In this document: positions 50,288 through 59,471 of the stretch, in pieces
How the letters are laid out: every line of letters begins with the position of its first letter
Position numbering within the stretch: the first letter of the stretch is position 1
Assembly: GCA_036796975.1 (NCBI GenBank)
Contig: DAIRBY010000005.1
Location: 26,011 to 90,010, forward strand
Reading direction: 5' to 3'
Length of the DNA: 64,000 nt
From: UBA8190 sp003453695
Lineage (GTDB): Bacteria > Actinomycetota > Acidimicrobiia > Acidimicrobiales > UBA8190
The notes under the pieces: model-generated
Database searches by the model: none
Seen by the model: the letters and a program-made list of their open reading frames with translations, nothing else
Told to the model about the DNA's origin: nothing
Position numbers and translations under genes: made by a program

Positions 50288-50467
50288 GGAGAGCGCCTGC
50301 TCGGGGCAGTTGTCCACGCCGCTGCGGGCGTCCGCCTCGGCACCGGCGGGCACCTCGTCCACGAGCAGCACGCAGTGGCCCAGGTCGTCGGAGTCGAAGA
50401 GGTCGGGGGCCAAGCTGTAGCAGCGCCCGTGGCCCTGGCAGCGCTCCGTGTCGAGGAGGATGCGCAA
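50276..50467 (-). CDS. [3Fe-4S]-type ferredoxin
   Basis: The 63-residue protein has CQGHGRC and a later NCP, the three-cysteine pattern CxxHxxC...CP of actinobacterial 3Fe-4S ferredoxins in which the second cysteine is replaced, here by histidine. It carries electrons to the cytochrome P450 encoded immediately upstream. The only reasonable start is TTG 50467, five bases after the P450 stop; an overlapping CTG is possible. No ferredoxin reductase gene is nearby. Confidence 0.85.
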   Translation of the reverse strand: MRILLDTERCQGHGRCYSLAPDLFDSDDLGHCVLLVDEVPAGAEADARSGVDNCPEQALSIAE

Positions 50468-50472
50468 AGGTG

Positions 50473-51666
50473 TCAGGCCCCGGCCGGGAACGCCAGCGGC
50501 AGGTGGTGCAGCGAGCGAAGCCCGGTCGTGTACTCGAGCACCGTGCCCGGGGCGAGCTCGTACTCGGGGATGCGGCGGTGGAACTCCCGGATGGCCACCC
50601 GCAGCTCGACGCGAGCCAGGTGCGACCCCAGGCAGCGATGCACCCCGCCGCCGAAGGCGAGATGGGGGTTGGGGTTGCGCCGCAGGTCCACCTCGTCGGC
50701 GCCGGCGTGGGCGGCGTCGTCGGTGTTGGCCGAACCGAGGACCAGCATCACCTGCTCTCCCGCCTTGATGGGGCACCCGCTGATCTCGATGTCCTCGGTG
50801 GCGACTCGGGGCACGGCCGGCACCGGGCTCTCCCACCGCAGCAGCTCCTCCACGGCCGACGGGATGATCGACTCGTCTGCGACGAGCTGGCGGCGGTGGT
50901 CGGGGTTCTGGGCGAGGTAGGCGAAGATGCAGTCGAGGGAATCGGTCACCGTGTCCAGCCCGGCGATGATGAACAGGTAGCAGATGTCCATCACCTCTTC
51001 GTCGCTGAGGCGCTCCCCGTCGACCTCTCCGGCGATGATCTGCGCCAGCATGTCGTCGGTGGGGTGATCCTTGCGCTCGGCCAGGTGGCGCTCGAAGTAC
51101 TCGTAGACGGTCTTACCGGCTCGCTCGCGGTAGGGCGCCTGTTCGTCCAGGGTCACCCCCGGCGGCCGGATGATGTCGTCCTTGACCGACAGGAACAGGT
51201 CGAGGTCGTCGAGGGGCAGGCCCATGAGCCGGAGGAACACCCGGCACGGCAGGGGCACGGCGAATTCCTCGTGGAAGTCGCACGACCCGCTCACGGCGAA
51301 GGTGTCGACGAGCTCCTTCACCAGGGCGATCACTTCGTCCTCCAAGAGCGCCATCTTCTTGGGAGCGAAGAGCGGGTCCAGGATTCGCCGGTACTTGACG
51401 TGCTGGGGTGGGTCGATCTGGAGGGGGATGAGGGGGCGGATGTTTCCCAGGTTCATCCCCACCGCGCTCCACGAGAACGTCCCGGTGCGGTCCCGGAGCG
51501 CCTCCTCAACGTCCTCACGGCGGGTCACCAGGTTGAACAGGTCACCCACCCGGTGCACAGGCTGCTCCCGCAGCGTGCGCTGCAGCTCGCGGGGGTCGTC
51601 AGAGGAGGCGAGCTGCGTCACCGTGGTGGGAGAGAGGTCGGGCGCCGCTCCGGTGCCTGCGTCCAT
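50473..51666 (-). CDS. Cytochrome P450
   Basis: The 397-residue soluble P450 shows the I-helix FIIAGLDTVTDSL, the ExxR motif EELLR and the heme loop FGGGVHRCLGSHLARVELR with the axial cysteine. It hydroxylates a lipophilic substrate using O2 and electrons from the adjacent ferredoxin. ATG 51666 has AAAGGA six bases upstream. A TACAGT -10 element and operator site 8 lie about 100-125 bases upstream, so it belongs to the CTGAC regulon. No CYP family is assigned. Confidence 0.93.
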   Translation of the reverse strand: MDAGTGAAPDLSPTTVTQLASSDDPRELQRTLREQPVHRVGDLFNLVTRREDVEEALRDRTGTFSWSAVGMNLGNIRPLIPLQIDPPQHVKYRRILDPLFAPKKMALLEDEVIALVKELVDTFAVSGSCDFHEEFAVPLPCRVFLRLMGLPLDDLDLFLSVKDDIIRPPGVTLDEQAPYRERAGKTVYEYFERHLAERKDHPTDDMLAQIIAGEVDGERLSDEEVMDICYLFIIAGLDTVTDSLDCIFAYLAQNPDHRRQLVADESIIPSAVEELLRWESPVPAVPRVATEDIEISGCPIKAGEQVMLVLGSANTDDAAHAGADEVDLRRNPNPHLAFGGGVHRCLGSHLARVELRVAIREFHRRIPEYELAPGTVLEYTTGLRSLHHLPLAFPAGA

Positions 51667-51761
51667 CCGGTGTCCTTTCGCTCCGGTCCCGTCCGGGCCC
51701 GGAGACTGGTCCCCCAACCGGGCCGACAAAGTCCGGCCGAGCGAGTGCCGCCCGCACCTGT

Positions 51762-51767
51762 ACTGTA
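51762..51767 (-). promoter_or_regulatory. -10 element TACAGT of the P450 gene
   Basis: TACAGT on the minus strand starts eight bases downstream of operator site 8, placing the start of transcription roughly 90 bases before ATG 51666. Confidence 0.45.
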
Positions 51768-51775
51768 CCCGTTTC

Positions 51776-51791
51776 CTGACATTTATGTCAG
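51776..51791. promoter_or_regulatory. CTGAC-N6-GTCAG operator, site 8
   Basis: CTGACATTTATGTCAG is a 7-2-7 palindrome 110 bases upstream of the P450 start and adjacent to its probable -10 element. Confidence 0.77.
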
Positions 51792-51948
51792 CTACGGAGT
51801 GGCCGCTCCGCCCCAGGTGGGGGGTCATTTCCCCAGCTCAACCGGTTGTCGCCCGGGGCGGGGGCGGTGAACAGCGGGCGGGGACGGAGCCGCCGTCGGG
51901 CCCTAGGCCCCGATGGCGGGGTGACCCCGGTGCCGGAGGCTCAGGAGC

Positions 51949-52731
51949 TCAGCGAGCGCCGGGAAGGCAGATGCGGCAGGGCTCGAGCGACGAGGTGGCG
52001 GCGGGGGCGATCGAGCGCAGGCCCTCGGGGTGATGGGCGACCACCGGGCAATCGGGCAGGTGGTACACCGATCCCGTCGGGGTGACCACGTACGACGGAG
52101 CCGCCTGACGCCCGGTGCCGAGCGACGGCGACTGGTAGCCGCCGGCAAGAGCCGTGGTGCCACCGGCGCCGATGGCCGGGGTACCCCCGCTGGGCGTCGT
52201 CTCCATGGTGGCGCCGGCGCGCTCGGTCATGGCCCGGATGGCCTGCTCGAGCACGCGCAGCTGTTCCTCGTGGTGCAGATCGGCCTGGTCGTAGATGCGA
52301 TAGAGCCAGTGGGCCCAGTACAGGAGCCCGCCGAGCACGATGCTCGCCACCCCGGCGAACGAGCCGCTCACCAGATAGGGGATCTGCTGCTGCACGTAGG
52401 CGGTGTGGGCGGATCCGTACCACGCCATGAGGATGAACACCACGCCCAGAGGGATGAGGATCGACCCGGCCAGGATCTGCCAGGTGTTGCGGAAGTCGAT
52501 CCCGCCGCCACCTTGCGCCGGACGACCGGGCCGGCGGCCCCGGCCACCGTCGCCGCGTCGCTTGGGCGTGGCCAGTCTCTTCAGGCCGTCCAGGGGCGCG
52601 CCCCAGCCGTCGTCGTCCCCCCCGCCGGGAACCTCGTCACCGGGGATCTCCGAGCCCGGACTGTCGAGGTCGGGCGTCACGCCGGGAATGGTAACCGTGG
52701 CGTGCGCCTCGGCCCGCGCCGTGTCGGTCAT
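51949..52731 (-). CDS. Membrane protein with C-terminal Cys/His motif
   Basis: The 260-residue protein has an acidic, Gly/Pro-rich N-terminus (1-75), two hydrophobic helices (ILAGSILIPLGVVFILMAWYG and SGSFAGVASIVLGGLLYWAHWL), a helical coiled region (YDQADLHHEEQLRVLEQAIRAM), and a C-terminal motif VYHLPDCPVVAHHP ending EPCRICLPG. The CxxC with an upstream Tyr-His and Cys resembles small metal-binding tails such as that of Ada; metal binding is inference. It follows the secreted protein gene by one base and is the last gene of the importer cluster. Confidence 0.72.
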   Translation of the reverse strand: MTDTARAEAHATVTIPGVTPDLDSPGSEIPGDEVPGGGDDDGWGAPLDGLKRLATPKRRGDGGRGRRPGRPAQGGGGIDFRNTWQILAGSILIPLGVVFILMAWYGSAHTAYVQQQIPYLVSGSFAGVASIVLGGLLYWAHWLYRIYDQADLHHEEQLRVLEQAIRAMTERAGATMETTPSGGTPAIGAGGTTALAGGYQSPSLGTGRQAAPSYVVTPTGSVYHLPDCPVVAHHPEGLRSIAPAATSSLEPCRICLPGAR

Positions 52732-52732
52732 C

Positions 52733-54214
52733 TCATCTCCTTCCCACGAGGAATTGCCAGCGGGCGGTGAGCATCAGCGGATAGGCGAAGATCACGCACA
52801 GGATCAGCCCCAGCACCACCCATCCGAGCGGCGCCGGCACCCCGCGGATGGGGAACTTGAGCAACCCGCCGCCCAGGTGGGTGGGCGCCGTGCCCGAGGT
52901 GCCCGGACCGCTCACCGATCCCAAGGTCGCCGTGCTCCCCAGTGACGACAGAGAGCCGAGGCCGGTGTTCCCGAGGCCGGTGTTCCCGAGGCCCACGGAG
53001 TTGGGCACGCTGAGGGGGGCGATCACGCTGGCGTTCACGTCGGCGGTGGCCATGCCCAGGACGACCGAGGTGACCGCCGTGTAGTTGCCGGCGGGCAGGC
53101 ACACGTTGCCCAGCGCCTGCTGGCCCTGCAATCCCGGGATGGGCACGCTGCCGATGTCCTGGGTGGGGATGCAGGGCTGCACGGCGCCGTTGGTCAGCCC
53201 GCCGGTGTTGACGAACGGCACGCTGAAGTTGTGGTTGATGGTGATCTCGAGACCTCCGGAGTCGGCGATGCCCTCGGCGCCGTTGGTGGTCTGCTTGGGG
53301 TCGACGAGCCGGATGGTGATGCCGTCCTGCGACAGGGTCTGGTTCAACGACGCCTGGAGCTGCTGGGGCGTGGGCACCGCCACGCTCGACGTGCCGTTGC
53401 CCGCCACGTGCACACCTTGGTTGTCGATGTAGGCCTGCTGGCCGTCCACCGTGACCTGGCCCAGCTTCACCGACGCCGAGGGCTGGCCGTTGCTGCCGTC
53501 CGACGTGGACTGGGCGCTCGAGGTGACCTGGGTGATGTCGACCATACCGGCCACCTCGATGGCCTTCACCACCGAGGTGGCCGTGCCGGTGATCGACGAG
53601 GTGGCGATGGTGGCGGACTCCTGGGACTGCATGGCGGCGAACTCGAGCAGCGGCGCGCCTCCCTGGCCCATGCCCGCCCCGACCACGATGTCGGAGACCG
53701 TGCCGCTGGCGTTGCCACCGTTGACGTTGGCGGCGGCGGTGCCCCCCGGCGCCGGGCCGGCGCCCCCGGCGAAGGTGCTGGTGGCTCCGTAGGACGGCGT
53801 GGCCGGGTACTGGGCCCGGGCCATGAACGGATAGGGCGTGTTGGGCAGCTGGGGCGGGAAGAACTCCGACTCGAGGCCGCCCAGGTTGGCCAGGATGTCG
53901 CCCGGGTAGTACGGGGCGCCGATCGAGTCCACCGTGGGCCCGGTGGACACGGTGCTGCGGGCGAAGGCCAGGTCCTCCTCGACGAGGTTCTGGTTGGGCA
54001 GCGGGATGAGGTTGGGGATGTTGAAGGCGAACTGAGCGCCGATGGCCTCGGTCGTGACCGCCTCGCCCACCACGTTCGTGTTCGAGCCCGACGACCCACT
54101 CGAGCTCGACGAGCTGCTGTCGGCGTGCGCCGCCGGCCCCAAGGCCCCTGCCGCTGCCGTGGCCAGCGCGGCTGCGACCGGAAGCCGCCAGAAGAGTTTC
54201 ATCCGCCTGTTCAT
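52733..54214 (-). CDS. Secreted, C-terminally membrane-anchored protein of unknown function
   Basis: The 493-residue protein starts MNRRMKLFWRLPVAAALATAAAG with an AHA-like cleavage site, followed by a serine-rich stretch, a long Gly/Ala/Ser/Thr-rich region, a GLGNTGLGNTGLGS repeat and a C-terminal membrane helix (GWVVLGLILCVIFAYPLML). It looks like an outward-facing cell-envelope protein. It begins 14 bases after livF on the same strand, which suggests involvement in the same uptake process. No enzymatic motif is visible. Confidence 0.75.
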   Translation of the reverse strand: MNRRMKLFWRLPVAAALATAAAGALGPAAHADSSSSSSSGSSGSNTNVVGEAVTTEAIGAQFAFNIPNLIPLPNQNLVEEDLAFARSTVSTGPTVDSIGAPYYPGDILANLGGLESEFFPPQLPNTPYPFMARAQYPATPSYGATSTFAGGAGPAPGGTAAANVNGGNASGTVSDIVVGAGMGQGGAPLLEFAAMQSQESATIATSSITGTATSVVKAIEVAGMVDITQVTSSAQSTSDGSNGQPSASVKLGQVTVDGQQAYIDNQGVHVAGNGTSSVAVPTPQQLQASLNQTLSQDGITIRLVDPKQTTNGAEGIADSGGLEITINHNFSVPFVNTGGLTNGAVQPCIPTQDIGSVPIPGLQGQQALGNVCLPAGNYTAVTSVVLGMATADVNASVIAPLSVPNSVGLGNTGLGNTGLGSLSSLGSTATLGSVSGPGTSGTAPTHLGGGLLKFPIRGVPAPLGWVVLGLILCVIFAYPLMLTARWQFLVGRR

Positions 54215-54227
54215 GTCTCCCCCCGTC

Positions 54228-54980
54228 TCAGCCACCCAGATAGGCGGACACCAGCCCGCCGTCGCGGACGTCGGCCGGTTCGCCCACGTCCACAATTCTG
54301 CCCTTGTCCATGACATATACGTAGTCGGCCAGCTCCAAGGCGGCGTCGATGTACTGCTCCACGAGGAGCAGGCTCGTCCCCGCCTGCGCCCGTTCGCGCA
54401 GGGCGTCGAAGAGCTGCTGCACGATGATGGGCGCCAAGCCCATCGAGATCTCGTCCACCATGAGCAGCTTGGGCTTGGACACGATGGCCCGCGACAACGA
54501 CAGCATCTGCTGCTCCCCACCCGACAGGCTGCCCGCCATTTGACGCAGGCGCTCGCCCAGGACGGGGAACATCACCGTGGCCCCGTGCACCGGGTCGATG
54601 TCGTCGGTGACGGCGTAGCGCACCATCTCGAGGTTCTCCTCCACGGTGAGGCTGGGGAAGATGCCCCGCCCCTCGGGCACGTGGACCACCCCCATGCGGG
54701 CCGTGGCGTGGGCGGGACGGCGGTCCACCCGCACCCCGCGCACCCTGATGCGCCCGTGGTCGGGCCGCACCAGCCCCGACACGGCCCGAAGCAGCGTGCT
54801 CTTCCCGGCGCCGTTGGGGCCGAGCAGCGCCACCACCGCCCCCTCGGGCACCTGCAGCGAGACGTCCGACAGCGCCCGCATGCCGCCGTAGGAGACGTAC
54901 AGGCCGTCTATCTCCAGCGCCGGTGGCGCCGTCGTGGTGAAGGGCTGCGGAGGGGCGAAGCGGCCCCGATCAGGCGACAT
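54228..54980 (-). CDS. livF: Branched-chain-amino-acid-type ABC importer ATPase LivF
   Basis: The 250-residue ATPase has Walker A GPNGAGKST, signature LSGGEQQMLSLSRA, Walker B LLMVDEISMGLAP and a switch histidine region LLVEQY. It hydrolyses ATP on the cytoplasmic face to drive import. The VHVPEGRGIFPSLTVEENL segment is typical of LivF rather than LivG. The start overlaps livG by 11 bases. In this catabolic context the importer may carry an organic acid or amide rather than leucine. Confidence 0.92.
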   Translation of the reverse strand: MSPDRGRFAPPQPFTTTAPPALEIDGLYVSYGGMRALSDVSLQVPEGAVVALLGPNGAGKSTLLRAVSGLVRPDHGRIRVRGVRVDRRPAHATARMGVVHVPEGRGIFPSLTVEENLEMVRYAVTDDIDPVHGATVMFPVLGERLRQMAGSLSGGEQQMLSLSRAIVSKPKLLMVDEISMGLAPIIVQQLFDALRERAQAGTSLLLVEQYIDAALELADYVYVMDKGRIVDVGEPADVRDGGLVSAYLGG

Positions 54981-55755
54981 CGGTCTCTCCCAGATAGGCG
55001 GCCCGCACAGCCGGGTCGCCCTGGATCTGGTCCGGGCTTCCGCAGGCGATCCTCCGGCCGAAGTCGAGCACGGTGATGACGTGGCACACCTCCATCACCA
55101 GCGCCATGTCGTGCTCCACGAGCAGGATGGCAAGAGGTTGCCCGGCGTCGTGCCCGTTGTGCGGCGCTTCAGCCACCAGCTGGCGCAGGATCCGGGCGAA
55201 GTGCTGGGTCTCGCCCACGTCGAGGCCCGAGCTGGGTTCGTCCAGCAGTAGCACCCGCGGGTCGGCACACAGGGCCCGGCCCAGTTCCACCATCCGTCCC
55301 AACCCCGTGGGCAGCTCGCCGGCGGTGCGGCCGGCGATGCGCTCCAACCCGAGCAACTCCATCATCTCCGCCACCCGCTGCTTGCGGGTGGGGCGGCCCC
55401 GGCCGAAGATGGCGCCGGGATGCGCCGCCTCCCAGGACGCGGTCAGGTTTTCCTCGACCGTCATCCCGGTGAACAGCTCGAGGCGCTGAAAGGTCCGGGC
55501 CATGCCCGCTCGGCCCCGCCGGTGCGGCGGCCATGTGGTGATGTCGGCACCGCCGAGATGCACAGAGCCGGCCACCGGCTCGAGCAGGCCACCCAACACG
55601 TTGAAGAGCGTGGTCTTGCCGGCCCCGTTGGGGCCGATGAGCCCGGTGACCCGTCCGGCAGCCACCTCGAGGTCGACCTCGTCCAGGGCGTGCAGGCCCC
55701 CGAAACGCACGGAGATGCCCCGGGCGGAGAGCACGGCGCTGTCCTCAGCCGCCAC
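54970..55755 (-). CDS. livG: Branched-chain-amino-acid-type ABC importer ATPase LivG
   Basis: The 261-residue ATPase has Walker A GPNGAGKTT, a short signature PTGLGRMVELGRAL in place of LSGGQ, Walker B VLLLDEPSSGLD and LLVEHDM. GMARTFQRLELFTGMTVEENL is characteristic of LivG. The GTG start (55755) overlaps the permease stop by 11 bases. The degenerate signature (TGLGR for SGGQR) is common among LivG-like proteins and need not abolish activity. Confidence 0.9.
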   Translation of the reverse strand: MAAEDSAVLSARGISVRFGGLHALDEVDLEVAAGRVTGLIGPNGAGKTTLFNVLGGLLEPVAGSVHLGGADITTWPPHRRGRAGMARTFQRLELFTGMTVEENLTASWEAAHPGAIFGRGRPTRKQRVAEMMELLGLERIAGRTAGELPTGLGRMVELGRALCADPRVLLLDEPSSGLDVGETQHFARILRQLVAEAPHNGHDAGQPLAILLVEHDMALVMEVCHVITVLDFGRRIACGSPDQIQGDPAVRAAYLGETDVA

Positions 55756-57727
55756 TGGACACCTCCAGACGCTCGGGAGCGAGCGGAGAGCCCAGGCCCA
55801 GGTAGCGCCGCGGACGGGGCCTCATCACACTCAGGGTCCGCTTGGCCTCCTGGATCGACAGCGACACGGTCCCCTCGGGGTTGCGACCCAGCCCGATCAC
55901 GCCCACCGCCACGGCCAGCGTGATCCAGTTGCCCACGTTGGCGCCGATCGTGCCTCCGCCGATGAGGCTCACGATCAAGGCAGGGATCATGGCAAGGACG
56001 CCGGCCACCACGGCCCCGGTGAGCACCGACCGCCCGGCGAACACCACGAGAAGCAGGAGCTGCACGGACAGGCCGAACTGGAAGTTGATCGGGGTGATCG
56101 ACTGGAGGTAGGAGCCGTACAGGGCTCCTGCCATGGCCGCCACCACGCCGCACACGGCGAAGGTGACGAGCTTGGTCACCGTCAGGTTGACGCCGAGTGT
56201 CGAAGCCGCCAGGGGTGAGTCGCGCAGGATGCGCAGCCTCCGGCCGATCGGCCCCTGACGCAGGGCGAAGGTGATGGCCAGCACCACCCCGAGCACGCCG
56301 AGCGAAAGCTCGTACATCGACGTGGTGGAAGCGAAAGAGACGCCGAAGATGCGGGGCCGATGGTCGAGGATGCCTGTGAGACCACCTGAGATCCCCACCG
56401 AGTTGAACACGACGTAGTCCATGATGAGGGCGAAAGCCAGTGTGGCCAGGGCCAGGTAGAGGCCGCGCAGGCGAAGCGAGGGGATGCCCACGATGAGCCC
56501 GAGGGGGACGGCGATGGCCATGCCGGCCAGGGCGGCGGGGACGAAGTTCTGTCCGTGGGCGCCGGCCCAGTGGCCGACGGCGAAGGCCCCCACCCCCACG
56601 AAGCTCACCTGCGCGATCGAGATCTGCCCTGCCCATCCCGTGAGCACCACCAGGGTCACCGCCATGAGCGCCCACAGGGCGCCGTAGGTGAGCACGCTCA
56701 CCTGGGGCCCGGGCACGACGGTGGGCAGCACCGCAGCCACGGCGAAGGCGCCGACGCCGAGGGCCACAGCGCGTTGGATGCGGGGGCGGGCGGACATGTG
56801 CTCCATGTCGCCGGTCGACAGGGTGCCGGTGGCCACGGCCATGGGGCGCACCGACAGGCCAGGCTCCTTGAGGCGCCCGCCCAGGACGATCAAGAAGATG
56901 AAGAGCAGGAACCAGGGCACTGCCGCTTCGATGTTGGCCACCGTTCCCGACGTGCTCCACCGGTGGAGCACGCTCGTGAAGACGCCGAGGCCGAGAGCGC
57001 CACCGAAGGCCCAAGGGAAGCTCTCGTTCCGTCCCATCACGGCCGGGGCGAACGAGACCAGCACGACCAGCACCAGGTTGTAGGTGGTGAGCTCCTGGCT
57101 GTGGGTGAGCAGTATCCCGAGCAGGGCGGCGAACGTCGATGAGACCATCCAGGCGAAGCGCCGCACGTTGTCGCCGCTCACGCCGATGATCGCCGCCAGA
57201 TCCCGGTTGTCCACCACGGCACGTGTGGACATGCCGAAGCGGGTGTGACGCAACAACCACCACAAGAAGCCGCCCGCCATGAACGCGATGATCAGGGTGC
57301 CGAGCTGGTCCCAACCGACGTAGAACGAGCCGAACTTGAAGCTCGAGGTGGGGATGATGGTCTCGAACCCGCGCTCTTGGCCTCCCCAGATCAACTGGGC
57401 ACCCACCTCGAGCAGGGCGAGCAGGGCCAGGGACACGACGATCGGCACCTCGGCGGCCAACCCCGACAAGGGCCGGAACAGCAACTCGAAGAGGTAGCCG
57501 ATGAGCGGCGCCACCACGAGCAGCAAGAGCGGGATGGAGATCCACGCCGTCCAGTGCCAGGTGTCGTGGATCTGCCAGTACACGAAGGCGCAGAACATGG
57601 CCACGGCCCCGAAGGCGAAGTTGAAGACCCCCGTCGTCTTGTAGGTCAGGACCAGGCCCAAGGCGCCCAGGCCGTAGATGCTGCCGGTGAACAAGCCGAT
57701 GACGACGAGCGGCCAGAACGTGCTCAC
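55745..57727 (-). CDS. Fused LivH-LivM permease
   Basis: The 660-residue integral membrane protein joins both permeases of a HAAT-type importer. Residues about 1-290 resemble LivH (GLFTGSIYGLGALGLVLTYKTTGVFNFAFGA), and about 325-640 resemble LivM (LTYGALWALMAVTLVVLTGWAGQISIAQVSF, GIPSLRLRGLYLALATLAFA), joined by a linker containing RPMAVATGTLSTGD. The fusion fixes a 1:1 ratio of the two subunits. The GTG start is 37 bases after the binding-protein gene. Confidence 0.9.
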   Translation of the reverse strand: MSTFWPLVVIGLFTGSIYGLGALGLVLTYKTTGVFNFAFGAVAMFCAFVYWQIHDTWHWTAWISIPLLLLVVAPLIGYLFELLFRPLSGLAAEVPIVVSLALLALLEVGAQLIWGGQERGFETIIPTSSFKFGSFYVGWDQLGTLIIAFMAGGFLWWLLRHTRFGMSTRAVVDNRDLAAIIGVSGDNVRRFAWMVSSTFAALLGILLTHSQELTTYNLVLVVLVSFAPAVMGRNESFPWAFGGALGLGVFTSVLHRWSTSGTVANIEAAVPWFLLFIFLIVLGGRLKEPGLSVRPMAVATGTLSTGDMEHMSARPRIQRAVALGVGAFAVAAVLPTVVPGPQVSVLTYGALWALMAVTLVVLTGWAGQISIAQVSFVGVGAFAVGHWAGAHGQNFVPAALAGMAIAVPLGLIVGIPSLRLRGLYLALATLAFALIMDYVVFNSVGISGGLTGILDHRPRIFGVSFASTTSMYELSLGVLGVVLAITFALRQGPIGRRLRILRDSPLAASTLGVNLTVTKLVTFAVCGVVAAMAGALYGSYLQSITPINFQFGLSVQLLLLVVFAGRSVLTGAVVAGVLAMIPALIVSLIGGGTIGANVGNWITLAVAVGVIGLGRNPEGTVSLSIQEAKRTLSVMRPRPRRYLGLGSPLAPERLEVSSGG

Positions 57728-57764
57728 GGCGACTCCGAACCGCCGTGCCCGAGGCGCCTACCGC

Positions 57765-59312
57765 TCACGAGGCCGGCACCTCCGTGCCGCCGCAGAACAA
57801 GCCGGACGCCGGGGCCTTCCGCACGAAGTCGTTGCCCTTCACGGTCACGTCCACCTGGCACGTGGCCCACCCGTGGTTGGACGGCGCGTGGGGCCCGACC
57901 GCTCCTCCCGCCGTGTAGTTCTGCAGCCCGTTCAGGACTCCCACCACCGAGGCGCGGGTCGGATTCCGTCCCGCTTGCAACAGGGCGTAGATCATCATCT
58001 GGCCGGCCAGCCAGGCCAGGAACCCGAAGCCGCTCGGCTGGGAGTTGGGGACGTACTGGGCCAGCTGCTGCTTGTACATGGTGTCCATGGGCTGGTTCTC
58101 GTTGAGCGGGATGAAGGGAAGGCTCACGAGTAGCCCCTGGGCGGCGCTCTCCCCCGCCGTGGAGATCTGCTGCGGCGTGTAGCCGTCGAAGGTGGTCGCC
58201 ACGTAGCCCATCGTGAAGTTCTGCTGCTGCATGGCCTGGAGCATCTTGGCGTTACCGGTGATGTCCAAAGTGGTGAAGACGCCCTCGCACCCGTTGGCGC
58301 GCATCTGCTCGACATCGCTCTCGAGCGAGGCGCTCACCGGAGAGATCGAGTAGTCGCTGTAGCAGACGGTCCCGCCGAAGGTGTGCTGATAGACGTAGGC
58401 GAACTCCTGTGCCGCCTGGGCGCTGATGGGGATGCTGTAGGCCAGGAAGGCCATCTTCTTGGGCAGGTAGCCGCTGGTCTGGGCCAGGAGCGGCGTTCCG
58501 TCGCCGATCTCGTAGGAGCTGGACCCGGGGGGCTGGTAGCAGCTGCCGCCGTCCACCGACCAGTAGGTGGAGGACTCGCTGCGCGCGCAGGCGATGGCGA
58601 ATCCGAAGTCCGGGATGTTCGCCTGCTGCATGGCGGGCACGCCCCCGTTGTCGGCATCGGAGGTCGATCCGGCGAAGGCGAACACCGGCTTGTTGATGAG
58701 GTTCTGGACGTCGGTCTGGTTGGTCGACGAGTTCTGGGTGTCGTCCTCGACGGTGAGCTGCAGCTGACGGCCACAGATGCCGCCCGCCGCGTTCACGGCG
58801 TCGAAGAGCGCCGTCACGGCCTGCGGGCCCTGGGGGAAGCTGCCCGACAGGGGGCCGCTCAAACCGCTCACGTTGCCGATCTGGATGGCGTTGGGGGTGA
58901 TGCCGGGCGCCGAGGCCGTGTTGCCGGCCGAGCCCGGGCAGGCAGAGGCCTCCTGTTGGGGGGTGAAGCCGAAGCTGGCCGCCGCCGGCACCTGGGGCGC
59001 GCCGCCGCCGCCCGACGAGCTCTGCGACGCGGGTTGGGAGCCGCTCTGGCTTCCCCCGTTGGCTGTGGGCCCCGAAGACACGGCGTTGCCGTTGGTCCCG
59101 GTGCCGTTCGTGGCGGCGCCGGCACCACCGAGGCCTTCGGCTGCGCCCAGGTAGGGGCCCACCCGGGCGCCGCAGGCGGCGCCCACCAGGGAGACCACGG
59201 CCAGGAGCGCCACCGCCCGACTCCCTCGGCCACGGAGGACTCCCGCCCACTGCCACCCGGACACGGCCGGGCTGCGAAACGCAGGGATGCTGCCAACGCG
59301 CCTAGTGCGCAC
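57765..59312 (-). CDS. Lipoprotein substrate-binding protein of the HAAT-type importer
   Basis: The 515-residue protein has a signal peptide ending in a lipobox (LVGAAC), a Gly/Ser/Gln-rich tether of about 70 residues, then a periplasmic-binding type 1 fold (PNAIQIGNVSGLSGPLSG, AVTALFDAVNAAGGICGRQL, ADNGGVPAMQQANIPDFG). It captures ligand outside the membrane for the LivHM-LivG-LivF transporter. I chose GTG 59312, where AGGAGG lies six bases upstream. It is the first gene of the operon; operator site 9 lies 160 bases upstream. Confidence 0.9.
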   Translation of the reverse strand: MRTRRVGSIPAFRSPAVSGWQWAGVLRGRGSRAVALLAVVSLVGAACGARVGPYLGAAEGLGGAGAATNGTGTNGNAVSSGPTANGGSQSGSQPASQSSSGGGGAPQVPAAASFGFTPQQEASACPGSAGNTASAPGITPNAIQIGNVSGLSGPLSGSFPQGPQAVTALFDAVNAAGGICGRQLQLTVEDDTQNSSTNQTDVQNLINKPVFAFAGSTSDADNGGVPAMQQANIPDFGFAIACARSESSTYWSVDGGSCYQPPGSSSYEIGDGTPLLAQTSGYLPKKMAFLAYSIPISAQAAQEFAYVYQHTFGGTVCYSDYSISPVSASLESDVEQMRANGCEGVFTTLDITGNAKMLQAMQQQNFTMGYVATTFDGYTPQQISTAGESAAQGLLVSLPFIPLNENQPMDTMYKQQLAQYVPNSQPSGFGFLAWLAGQMMIYALLQAGRNPTRASVVGVLNGLQNYTAGGAVGPHAPSNHGWATCQVDVTVKGNDFVRKAPASGLFCGGTEVPAS

Positions 59313-59471
59313 CGTCCCCCTCCTCGACTCGGCGCCGCCTTCGCCGAAGTCGCACCTGCCCCTCGACACCGCCGTGAGGGGAACGCTGACCCGACGAGAA
59401 TCTTTCGTTGAGTCCGACCCAGCTGAGCAGGCCATATGCCCGCCCGCCGCCCGGTGGGGGCCACACGCTAG

